Assembly: GCA_012514785.1 (NCBI GenBank)
Contig: JAAYZP010000135.1
Location: 1 to 5,625 of the forward strand
Source: Propionibacterium sp.
GTDB taxonomy: Bacteria > Actinomycetota > Actinomycetes > Propionibacteriales > Propionibacteriaceae
DNA: 5,625 nt
Direction: 5' to 3'
Shown here: piece after piece, positions 1 through 5,625 of the stretch
How positions within the stretch are numbered: position 1 is the first letter of the stretch
Layout of the letters: the number at the start of each line of letters is the position of its first letter
Program-made: the position numbers and the translations under genes
The notes under the pieces: generated by a model
What the model saw: the letters and a program-made list of their open reading frames with translations, nothing else
Told to the model about the DNA's origin: nothing
The model's database searches: none

Positions 1-2
1 AC

Positions 3-446
3 ATCGCCCGGCTCGTACGCGTGGCGAAGGAGGACGCCGTCGAGGAGGGCGCGTCCGTCGACGTGCTCCAGGCCATCCGCGAATCCGGCGAGACCCACAT
101 GCTGCGCTACCTGGCCCGGCGCGTCGCCGTCAGCAGCCCCGCGATCGACGACCTCGTCGACCAGATGGCCAACGACGCCGCCGGCTACATGCAGAGCTCC
201 ATCGACGCCGGCCTCATGAACCACCTCTCCGACGTCCCCCGCGCCGCCAAGATGCTCACCGTCTACGCCCTCGGCTCGCTCGTCCTCCACGACCACGTCC
301 GTCGCCTGATCGACGTCGACGTCACCACCGTCGACCTCACCAGCGAACCCGGCATCGCCGACTACATCGGCGTGCAGTACGACATCTTCTCCGGCCTGTT
401 CAACCACGCCGCACTCGAAACCCTGCAAGACCCGACGAAGGAGTGA
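3..446 (+). CDS. TetR-family transcriptional regulator, C-terminal part (5' end outside window)
   Basis: The frame is open from the first base of the window to a TGA at 444-446, giving 147 visible residues. A GTG at 21 is an internal valine rather than a convincing start, because the frame continues upstream of it and there is no ribosome binding site. The visible part is helical and lacks the N-terminal helix-turn-helix. It resembles the ligand-binding and dimerisation domain of actinobacterial TetR proteins: a stretch of alternating Ala/Leu helices, the ALGSLVLHDHVRRLIDVD segment typical of the last dimerisation helices, then a YIGVQYDIFSGLF helix near the end. TetR proteins usually repress an adjacent transporter operon and release DNA when they bind the exported compound. 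The ABC ATPase starts 3 bases after the stop, so the regulator is probably co-transcribed with, and autoregulates, the pump. The family call rests on the C-terminal pattern plus context; no DNA-binding domain is visible to confirm it. Confidence 0.72.
   Translation: MARLVRVAKEDAVEEGASVDVLQAIRESGETHMLRYLARRVAVSSPAIDDLVDQMANDAAGYMQSSIDAGLMNHLSDVPRAAKMLTVYALGSLVLHDHVRRLIDVDVTTVDLTSEPGIADYIGVQYDIFSGLFNHAALETLQDPTKE
437..443 (+). promoter_or_regulatory. Ribosome binding site of the ABC ATPase, inside the TetR stop region
   Basis: GAAGGAG lies 6 bases before the ATG at 450 and overlaps the last codons of the TetR gene. It is a strong Shine-Dalgarno match and fixes the ATPase start at 450. The arrangement suggests coupled translation of the regulator and the transporter. 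Confidence 0.8.
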
Positions 447-449
447 TCC

Positions 450-1334
450 ATGACCGCCATCCAGACCACCGGCCTCGTCAAGCGATTCGGCAAGTTCGAA
501 GCGCTGCGCGGAATCGACATCGAAGTGCGCACCGGGGAGGTGTTCGGCTTCCTCGGCCCCAACGGCGCGGGCAAGTCCACCACCATCCGCATCCTGCTCG
601 ACGAGATCCGGGCCTCCGAGGGCAGCGCCAGCGTGCTGGGCCTCGACTCGCGCGGCGACGCGGTGGAGGTGCATCGTCGCATCGGCTACCTGCCCAGCGA
701 CCTCGCGCTCTACCCGAAGATGTCCGGCCACGACACGCTGCGGTTCTTCGCGCGGCTCCGGGGCGAGGTGGACCAGGGCTTCGTCGCCCAGCTCGCCGAA
801 CGCTTCGCCGCGGACCTCGACAAACCCACCGGCGAGCTGTCCACCGGCAACCGGCAGAAGGTGGGCCTGATCGCCGCGTTCATGCACAAGCCGGAACTGC
901 TGATCATGGACGAGCCCAACGCCGGCCTCGACCCGCTGGTGCAGCACGAGTTCCAGCAGCTCATCCGCGAGACCGTCGACGAGGGCCGCACCGTCTTCCT
1001 CTCCAGCCACACCCTCTCGGAGGTGCAGCGGGTCGCCGACCGCGTCGGCATCATCCGCGGGGGCGAGATGGTGGCCGTGGAGAACATCGACGATCTCCGC
1101 GCCGTCCGCCGGGTGGACCTGCAGCTCGACCGCGAGCCGAACCCCGAGGACTTCACCGGTGTCGACGGCGCCCGCGACGTCCGCGTCGTCGACAACCGCG
1201 TGCACCTCGCCTTCGACGGCGACATGGGCATCCTGCTCGACGCCATCGCCCCGCACTACCAGGTGGTGGACCTCTCCGCCTCCGACGCCGACCTCGAGGA
1301 AGTGTTCCTCGCGTTCTACCAGGACCAGCGATGA
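450..1334 (+). CDS. ABC exporter ATP-binding protein (DrrA/CcmA-like, ABC-2 type)
   Basis: This 294-residue protein is the cytoplasmic motor of a two-gene exporter: it hydrolyses ATP to drive the permease encoded next. Visible motifs in order are Walker A GPNGAGKST at residues 36-44, ABC signature LSTGN at 130-134, Walker B LLIMDEP ending at D154-E155-P156, D-loop AGLD at 158-161 and the switch histidine H187 in SSHTLSEVQ. The Q-loop position reads YLPSD (residues 80-84), so the usual Gln is absent; to my knowledge relatives of this subfamily often have YLPGE there. DEPN replaces the common DEPT after Walker B. The C-terminal tail (about 215-294) ends in a DLEEVFLAFY segment (281-290), like the LEDVFL tail of DrrA-type multidrug ATPases. 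The start is supported by the ribosome binding site at 437-443. The stop TGA (1332-1334) overlaps the permease ATG, indicating one operon. The substrate cannot be read from sequence; a lipophilic drug or antibiotic is the family-based guess. Confidence 0.93.
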   Translation: MTAIQTTGLVKRFGKFEALRGIDIEVRTGEVFGFLGPNGAGKSTTIRILLDEIRASEGSASVLGLDSRGDAVEVHRRIGYLPSDLALYPKMSGHDTLRFFARLRGEVDQGFVAQLAERFAADLDKPTGELSTGNRQKVGLIAAFMHKPELLIMDEPNAGLDPLVQHEFQQLIRETVDEGRTVFLSSHTLSEVQRVADRVGIIRGGEMVAVENIDDLRAVRRVDLQLDREPNPEDFTGVDGARDVRVVDNRVHLAFDGDMGILLDAIAPHYQVVDLSASDADLEEVFLAFYQDQR

Positions 1335-2941
1335 ACGCGGTCTGGGTCGCGGGCAGGGACCTCTCCACCCGGTGGAAGGCCGCGACGATCATCGTCGCCG
1401 TCGTCTTCGCCATGGTGCTGCTCGGCCTGGCCATCTACAAGACCCTTGACCTCACGATCTACGACAGCCTCCCCGACGCGCTCCGCGAACTGCTGGGCGT
1501 GCCGATGGGCGCCTCCGCCCAGGTGCTCGCCTACAACGAGATGCTGGCGGTGATGGGTGGCCTCAGCGTGGCGGGGCTCGCCGTGGCCATCGGGGCCGAC
1601 GTCGTCGCGGGGGAGGAGCGCAGTCGGCGGCTGTCGTTCGTGCTCAGCCACCCCGTCTCGCGGCTGCAGGCCGTGCTCGCCAAGGCGGCGGTGCTGCTCC
1701 TCGTGCTCGCGCTCACCACGCTCGCGCTGTGGGGCACCTCCGAGCTGGCCGCGGTGATCCTCGGCGTCGACATCGGCGAGGCGCAACTCGGGGCGCTGTG
1801 CCTCGCGCTGGGCGCCAACGCGCTGTTCTACGGTTCGCTGGCCTTCGGCATCGGCGCGGCGACGGGCAACAAGGCCCTGGCCGGCGCCGTCGCCGCGGGC
1901 GTGCTGGTGCTGAGCTGGCTGTCGGCCGGGCTGCTGCCCTTGTGGCCGGAGTACGCCGACTACGCCGAGACGATGCCCTGGTTCTGGTACACCGACCAGC
2001 AGGCGCTCGTCAGCGGCATCGACGCCGGCTACCTCTCGCTGCACCTCGGCTTCTCGGCGCTCTTCCTGGCGGTGGGCGTCGTCGCGTTCCCGCTCCGGGA
2101 CCTGAAGTCGATCCCGCCGAGGGCCCTGCTGCGACGATTCACCCGCACCCGCACCGCGTCCACGCTGTTCGGGGTGACGTTCGGGCGGTCGCTGACGCTG
2201 CTCGTCGTCATCACGGCGCTGATGGGGCTGCTGATGGGGCTGTCGATGGGGCCGGTCTACGAGGCCATGGCGCCGGCGTTGGCGTCGATGATGGAGACGT
2301 TGCCGCCGGAGATGATGGTGATGTTCGGCGCGGGCGACATGTCCACCCCGGAGGGCTTCTACTGGGGCCAGACGATGGGCATGATGGCGCCGGCGGCCGT
2401 GATCACGATGGTGGCCGTGGCCGCGGCGGGACTGGCCGCCGAGGAGCGCTCCGGACGGCTGGGCCTCCTGCTCAGCGCGTCCGTGCCGCGGGCGAAGGCG
2501 CTGGCCGCGACGGCGGCGACGATGGTGCTCTACAGCGCGATCGTCACGTTGGCCACCGCGCTCGGCATCTGGGGCGGGTCGGCGATGGCGGACATGGGAT
2601 TGGAGCCGGCCAACATCTTCGGCGCCGCGGCGCACCTGTTCGGCCTCTCGCTCCTGGTCGGTGGTGTGGCGCTGCTCGTCGCGGCCGCCACCGGCAGCAG
2701 TGCCGCCGCGACGTGGACGGCCGTCGGCATCGGCGTCGTCGGGCACTTCGCGAACGCGATGCTCGTGCTCAGCGAGGACACCGAGGGGGCTGCGCGGTTC
2801 TCGCCGTTCCACTACTACGCCTCCGCGGAGCCGCTGGAGTTCGGGGTTGATTGGGGCCACGTCGCGATCCTGGCGGCGGTGGGAGCGGTGGCGATCGCGC
2901 TCGCATTCCCGGCGTTCCAGCGGCGGGACCTGCGCGTGTGA
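1331..2941 (+). CDS. ABC-2-type exporter permease with two fused homologous halves
   Basis: This is a 536-residue integral membrane protein. The start ATG at 1331 overlaps the ATPase stop (ATGA), with a modest AGGA at 1321-1324. The same frame stays open upstream to about 443, but there it only runs antiphase through the ATPase gene. About twelve hydrophobic segments can be drawn, six per half, near residues 18-38, 72-90, 116-137, 154-177, 181-204 and 237-254, then 286-306, 348-368, 393-413, 433-453, 458-480 and 511-528. The halves are related: EERS-RL-LS at 95-106 recurs at 371-382, an ATG motif ending at G179 recurs ending at G455, a P-(W/F)-x-Y loop at 216 recurs at 492, and RDL at 256-258 recurs at 532-534, all 276 residues apart. 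Single-half ABC-2 permeases usually work as dimers, so this chain probably forms the whole membrane channel with two copies of the ATPase. The EERS segment lies after a membrane helix and may be the coupling region that contacts the ATPase (inference). The exported compound is unknown. Confidence 0.9.
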   Translation: MNAVWVAGRDLSTRWKAATIIVAVVFAMVLLGLAIYKTLDLTIYDSLPDALRELLGVPMGASAQVLAYNEMLAVMGGLSVAGLAVAIGADVVAGEERSRRLSFVLSHPVSRLQAVLAKAAVLLLVLALTTLALWGTSELAAVILGVDIGEAQLGALCLALGANALFYGSLAFGIGAATGNKALAGAVAAGVLVLSWLSAGLLPLWPEYADYAETMPWFWYTDQQALVSGIDAGYLSLHLGFSALFLAVGVVAFPLRDLKSIPPRALLRRFTRTRTASTLFGVTFGRSLTLLVVITALMGLLMGLSMGPVYEAMAPALASMMETLPPEMMVMFGAGDMSTPEGFYWGQTMGMMAPAAVITMVAVAAAGLAAEERSGRLGLLLSASVPRAKALAATAATMVLYSAIVTLATALGIWGGSAMADMGLEPANIFGAAAHLFGLSLLVGGVALLVAAATGSSAAATWTAVGIGVVGHFANAMLVLSEDTEGAARFSPFHYYASAEPLEFGVDWGHVAILAAVGAVAIALAFPAFQRRDLRV

Positions 2942-2945
2942 GAAA

Positions 2946-2980
2946 GGTCTGAGCCCGAGCGGGGGACTCGGGCCCAGACC
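2946..2980. terminator. Shared hairpin terminator between convergent genes
   Basis: GGTCTG-A-GCCCGAG (2946-2959) pairs with CTCGGGC-C-CAGACC (2967-2980). This gives a 13-bp stem with one A/C mismatch and a 7-base loop. The hairpin begins 5 bases after the permease stop on the plus strand and 5 bases after the antiporter stop on the minus strand. A T-rich tail (TTTCT, complement of 2941-2945) follows it only in the minus direction. It is therefore a fair intrinsic terminator for the antiporter and a U-less one for the ABC operon. Confidence 0.75.
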
Positions 2981-2985
2981 CACCT

Positions 2986-4394
2986 CTAGTCTACCGGGGC
3001 CACCTGGACGGGCTTCCGGGAGCGTGCGACGACGAAGGCACGCACCAGGAGGATGGCCACCATCGCCCAGCCGGAGATCGTCCAGACCGGGCCGCTGGCG
3101 ATGAAGATGCCGCTGACGGCGAAGAGCAGCGGGACGAGGTAGATGAAGGACCACTTCATGTAGCCGCCGAAGCTCGGCATGGTCACGCCCGCAGACTCGG
3201 CGACGGACTTCACCATGAAGTTGGGGCCGTTTCCGATGTAGGTGACGGCCCCGAAGAACACGGCGCCGAGGCTGATCGCGACGAGGTAGATCTCCGGCAC
3301 GCCGGGGTCGAAGCCGATGCGGGGCTCGCCGGGAAGCTGCGCCGCGATCTCGTAGAACGTGACGTACGTGGGTGCGTTGTCCAGCACGGAGGAGAGGCCG
3401 CCGGTGATCCAGAAGAACGTGACCTCGTTCAGCGGCAGCCTCGGCGCGATCTGGCTGAGGTACTTCAGCGCGGGGATCATCGTGAGGAAGATGCCGATGA
3501 AGATCGCCGCCACCTCGAGGATCGGGCCCCACGTGAACTTGTTGTACGTGTAGCGCACCGTCTTCGAGCCGAGGGCGAGCGAGCCGACCGCCGCGCCGAG
3601 CATCAGGATCTCGCGCAGCGGCACCCAGCTCATGAACGTCGCGGTGCCATTCTCGATCGCGGTCAGGTCCATCGACGGGGCGAGCGCGACGGCGAGGATG
3701 ATGATGGCGAAGAACACGAAGTGGGCGGCGCCGTCGACGCGGATCGGCTCGCGCTGGACCTTGTCGAGGCGGATCGCCTCCGGCTCCTCCTGGGCGTAGA
3801 GCTTCTTGTCGAGCGCGATGTAGGTGATGATCAGGATCGCGTTGACGAGCAACCAGGCCGGGAACAGGTTGAACGTCCACGTGAACGGCACCCCGCGCAG
3901 CATGCCCAGGAACAGCGGCGGATCACCGAGCGGGGTGAGCAGGCCGCCGCAGTTGGCGACGACGAAGATCGTGAAGATGACGGTGTGCGCGACGTGTTTG
4001 CGCTGCCGGTTGGTGTTCAGGATCGGGCGGATGAGCAGCATCGCCGCGCCCGTGGTGCCGATGAACGAGGCGATGACGCCGCCGAAGATGAGGAAGAGCG
4101 CGTTGTTGCGCGGCGGGCCTCGATGTCACCGCGCAGGTGGATCGCGCCGGCGACTACGAACAGCGCCAGCAGCAGCGAGATGAACTGGAAGTACTCGAAG
4201 AGCGCGTGCCAGACCGACGACGGGTCGCCCGCGAGGATCATCCAGAGCCCGACGGGCACCCCCAGCGTCAGGGCGACCAGCAGCTGGTTGCGGGGACGGT
4301 CCCACAGGTGCGCGGCCGCCGGAATCAGCGGGAGGACGGCGATGCTCAGCAGCATCAGCACGAAGGGGATGAGACCCCACGCGGCAATGGTCAT
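2986..4394 (-). pseudogene. Sodium:proton antiporter / citrate-type carrier (ion transporter superfamily), frameshifted
   Basis: This is a polytopic membrane carrier split by a one-base frameshift. The 5' part reads from the ATG at 4394 through HLRGDIEAR (residues 86-94). The conserved sequence then continues one frame over, from 4110 to the TAG at 2986. Restoring one G (plus strand) in the GG at 4112-4113 gives EARPRNNALF and one uninterrupted protein of about 469 residues. Without it, the first frame stops at about 125 aa. Family landmarks in the repaired protein are FIGTTGAAMLLIRP (111-124), the NCGGLLTPLGDPPLFLG region (148-164), GGLSSVLDNAPTYV (332-345) and GNGPNFMVK (388-396). The paired Asn/Gly/Pro-rich motifs are typical of the two transport repeats of ion-transporter-superfamily carriers, and to my recollection the protein fits the group annotated as putative sodium:proton antiporters related to citrate-Mg transporters. 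A CGGAG lies 9 bases before the ATG. It should act in the cytoplasmic membrane, exchanging Na+ for H+ or moving a carboxylate; the substrate is uncertain. The gene may be intact in the cell if the missing base is a sequencing error. Confidence 0.85.
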
Positions 4395-4402
4395 ATCTCG
4401 AG

Positions 4403-4444
4403 GCTCCGGTACGTAGCGGATCGGAGCACGACGATGCGGTCCGA
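4403..4444 (-). promoter_or_regulatory. Antiporter leader with overlapping inverted repeats around the ribosome binding site
   Basis: The minus strand just before the antiporter ATG holds competing pairings. CGGAGC (4408-4403, containing the GGAG Shine-Dalgarno) can pair with GCTCCG (4427-4422). The latter can instead pair through TCCGA (4425-4421) with TCGGA (4444-4440). A 16-base dyad, TCCGGTACGTAGCGGA on the plus strand (4405-4420), also overlaps the Shine-Dalgarno and is symmetric except for one base pair. It could be an operator or a structured leader. The stems are short and the DNA is GC-rich, so chance is a real alternative. I find no convincing -35/-10 pair in the 157-base gap 4395-4551; TACGCT (4462-4457) resembles a -10 but has no matching -35. 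Confidence 0.35.
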
Positions 4445-4516
4445 CCTATCCCGGAGAGCGTACTGGGCGTCGTTGCCCGCGTTCGTGTGGGGTCCGAGTT
4501 AACGGGCAGAGGCAAG

Positions 4517-4540
4517 TTGTGCGGCGATGCTGCCGCACGA
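4517..4540 (-). terminator. Possible U-less terminator hairpin after cysE
   Basis: TTGTGCGGC (4517-4525) pairs with GCCGCACGA (4532-4540), a 9-bp stem with one G-T pair and a 6-base loop. It lies 11 bases beyond the cysE stop in the direction of cysE transcription. No T run follows, so termination would have to be of the tail-less kind. It would separate the cysteine genes from the antiporter. Confidence 0.4.
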
Positions 4541-4551
4541 CTCGCCACTGC

Positions 4552-5109
4552 TCAGGCGATGACGTCGCCATCGTGCACCTTGCTGGGGATCCCGACGATG
4601 ACCGCTCCCGGCGCCACGTCCTTGACCACGAGCGCGTTCGCGCCGATCTTGGCGTCGTCGCCAACGGTGATCGCCCCGATGACCTTCGCCCCGGCCCCGA
4701 TCAGCACGCGGTCGCCGATCGTCGGGTGCCGCTTGAAACGGCCACGGGCCCGCCCACCGAGGGTGACCTGGTGGTACATCAGCACGTCGTCGCCCACCTC
4801 GGCGGTCTCGCCGATGACCACGCCCATGCCGTGGTCGATGAAGAACCGACGGCCGATCTGGGCGCCGGGATGGATCTCGATGCCCGTCAGGAAGCGGGCG
4901 ATCTGGGAGATCCCGCGGGCCAGCGGCTGGAGCGCCGGCGACTTGTACCACAGCATGTGGGCGACGCGGTACGACCAGACGGCGTGCACGCCGGAGTAGA
5001 TGAGGGCGACCTCGAGTTTGGTGCGCGCCGCCGGATCGTCGCGCATGGCGGCATCGAGGTCTTCCTGGATGCGGGTCCAGGCGGCACGCAGCAAACTCTG
5101 TTTCTTCAT
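4552..5109 (-). CDS. cysE: Serine O-acetyltransferase, short form
   Basis: This 185-residue cytoplasmic enzyme transfers acetyl from acetyl-CoA to L-serine, giving O-acetylserine for cysteine synthase. The N-terminal helical part (1-70) carries the DPAART-LEV and YSGVHAVWSYRVAHMLW pattern typical of CysE. The left-handed beta-helix of hexapeptide repeats follows (about 77-176). The catalytic histidine is H93 in FIDHGMG. E78 in GIEIHPGA sits 15 residues before it, in the place of the E. coli Asp143 that partners His158; Glu is normal in Gram-positive short forms. GETA (100-103) and VTLGG (115-119) complete the active-site region. The chain lacks most of the N-terminal domain of the 273-residue E. 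coli enzyme. It ends in GDVIA, so the C-terminal Ile that plugs CysK in enteric bacteria is not the last residue. The ATG at 5109 lies 10 bases after the cysK stop and has no clear Shine-Dalgarno, which suggests translational coupling to cysK. No better start is seen; the next ATG, codon 22, would cut conserved sequence. Confidence 0.95.
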   Translation of the reverse strand: MKKQSLLRAAWTRIQEDLDAAMRDDPAARTKLEVALIYSGVHAVWSYRVAHMLWYKSPALQPLARGISQIARFLTGIEIHPGAQIGRRFFIDHGMGVVIGETAEVGDDVLMYHQVTLGGRARGRFKRHPTIGDRVLIGAGAKVIGAITVGDDAKIGANALVVKDVAPGAVIVGIPSKVHDGDVIA

Positions 5110-5119
5110 GGCAACGAAT

Positions 5120-5625
5120 CTAGCCGACGAAGCCCTCGAACAGGAGCGTGGACAGGTAACGCTCGCCGAAGTCCGGCACGATGACGACGATCGTCTTGCC
5201 CGCGTTCTCGGGGCGGGCGGCGACGTCGGCCGCGGCGGAGAGTGCGGCACCGCCGGAGATACCGGCGAGGATGCCTTCCTCGGAGGCGGCGCGGCGCGCG
5301 TAGGTGAGCGACTCGTCGAGATCGCGGGTGATGATCTCGTCGATGACGCTACGGTCGAGGATCTCGGGCACGAAGTTTGCGCCGAGCCCCTGGATCTTGT
5401 GCGGGCCGGCCTTGCCCTCGCTGAGCAGCGGGGAGTCGGAGGGCTCGACGGCGATGATCTGGACGCCGGGCTTGCGCTCCTTGAGGACCTGGCCGACACC
5501 GGTGACGGTGCCGCCGGTGCCGACGCCCGCGATGAAGATGTCGACCTCACCGTCGGTGTCCTTCCAGACCTCCTCGGCGGTGGTGGTGCGGTGGATCTCG
5601 ACGTTGGCCTGGTTGGCGAACTGCC
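5120..5625 (-). CDS. cysK: Cysteine synthase A (O-acetylserine sulfhydrylase), C-terminal part
   Basis: The frame is open from the right window edge to a TAG at 5120-5122, giving 167 residues, roughly the last half of a normal protein of about 310. The enzyme is PLP-dependent and replaces the acetate of O-acetylserine with sulfide, producing cysteine in the cytoplasm. Visible marks, counted from the first complete codon, are QFANQANVEIH at 1-11, the PLP-phosphate loop GVGTGGTVTG at 33-42, the KIQGLGANFVP segment characteristic of CysK at 76-86, GISGGAA at 121-127 with the Ser that contacts the PLP ring nitrogen, and PDFGERYLST at 150-159. The catalytic Lys and the TSGNTG substrate loop lie upstream, outside the window. 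No frameshift or stop interrupts the visible part. cysE follows after 10 bases in the same direction, so the two form an operon for the last two steps of cysteine synthesis. Related cystathionine beta-synthase-like or CysM enzymes are less likely, given the KIQGLG signature and the cysE partner. Confidence 0.95.
   Translation of the reverse strand, partial: QFANQANVEIHRTTTAEEVWKDTDGEVDIFIAGVGTGGTVTGVGQVLKERKPGVQIIAVEPSDSPLLSEGKAGPHKIQGLGANFVPEILDRSVIDEIITRDLDESLTYARRAASEEGILAGISGGAALSAAADVAARPENAGKTIVVIVPDFGERYLSTLLFEGFVG

Noticed and set aside
443..2941. An 832-codon plus-strand frame that would fuse the ATPase region to the permease
   Set aside because: Residues before 1331 are Arg/Pro/Gly-rich antiphase reading of the ATPase gene, which has all its motifs in another frame. 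The real permease starts at the ATGA overlap.
1316..3880. A minus-strand frame of 854 codons opposite the permease and antiporter
   Set aside because: Low-complexity Arg/Gly/His/Gln-rich translation without domains. It is an antisense shadow caused by high GC and spans two real genes of opposite strand and the terminator.
4081..4120. Programmed -1 frameshifting in the antiporter
   Set aside because: A -1 slip would restore the right protein, but GAGGCCCGCCGCGCAAC lacks a canonical X-XXY-YYZ heptamer and no clear stimulatory structure was seen. A one-base deletion or sequencing error is simpler.
3721..4416. A plus-strand 231-codon frame antisense to the antiporter
   Set aside because: Charged low-complexity sequence (Asp/Glu/Arg-rich) mirroring the codon bias of the antiporter strand. 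It has no motif, and its start lies inside a conserved gene.
4465..4478. GGGC/GCCC inverted repeat in the gap between cysE and the antiporter
   Set aside because: Only a 4-bp stem with a mismatched flank, expected by chance in this GC-rich gap.
5164..5172. CysK PDFGERYLST in place of PSSGERYLST as an active-site change
   Set aside because: Phe at this position appears, from memory, in other actinobacterial CysK proteins. The surrounding motif is intact, so it is probably ordinary lineage variation.

Overview
The window reads as chromosomal DNA from a high-GC actinobacterium. The evidence is strong G/C bias at third codon positions, tight gene packing with ATGA and few-base junctions, and protein sequences of actinobacterial flavour. 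A Propionibacteriales-like host is possible, but that is only an impression. No RNA genes, insertion sequences, CRISPR arrays or phage genes are visible, and I see no previously undescribed multi-gene system.

Plus-strand half (1-2941): a three-gene block. It starts with the C-terminal part of a TetR-type repressor, cut by the left window edge. Three bases later comes an ABC-2-type exporter ATPase (294 aa), whose stop overlaps the start of its permease (536 aa) in an ATGA. The permease is an internally duplicated protein, so one chain supplies two homologous membrane halves. The likely logic is a drug or lipophilic-compound efflux pump under the repressor encoded in front of it.

Junction (2942-2985): the two halves converge on a 44-base gap filled by one near-perfect hairpin that can serve as terminator for both strands.

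Minus-strand half (2986-5625): read in transcription order, the genes are cysK (cysteine synthase, N-terminal part cut by the right edge), cysE (short-form serine acetyltransferase, 10 bases after cysK), a 157-base gap, and a polytopic sodium:proton antiporter/citrate-type carrier. CysE makes O-acetylserine and CysK turns it plus sulfide into cysteine, so the pair is the last two steps of cysteine synthesis. The antiporter gene carries a single-base frameshift near codon 95. Both sides of the break are conserved and otherwise undamaged, so it is either a very recent lesion or a base-calling error. Its leader holds overlapping inverted repeats that include its Shine-Dalgarno sequence.

Points most worth checking: the antiporter frameshift, the constant 276-residue offset between the two permease halves, the antiporter leader structure, and the non-canonical C-terminus of CysE.
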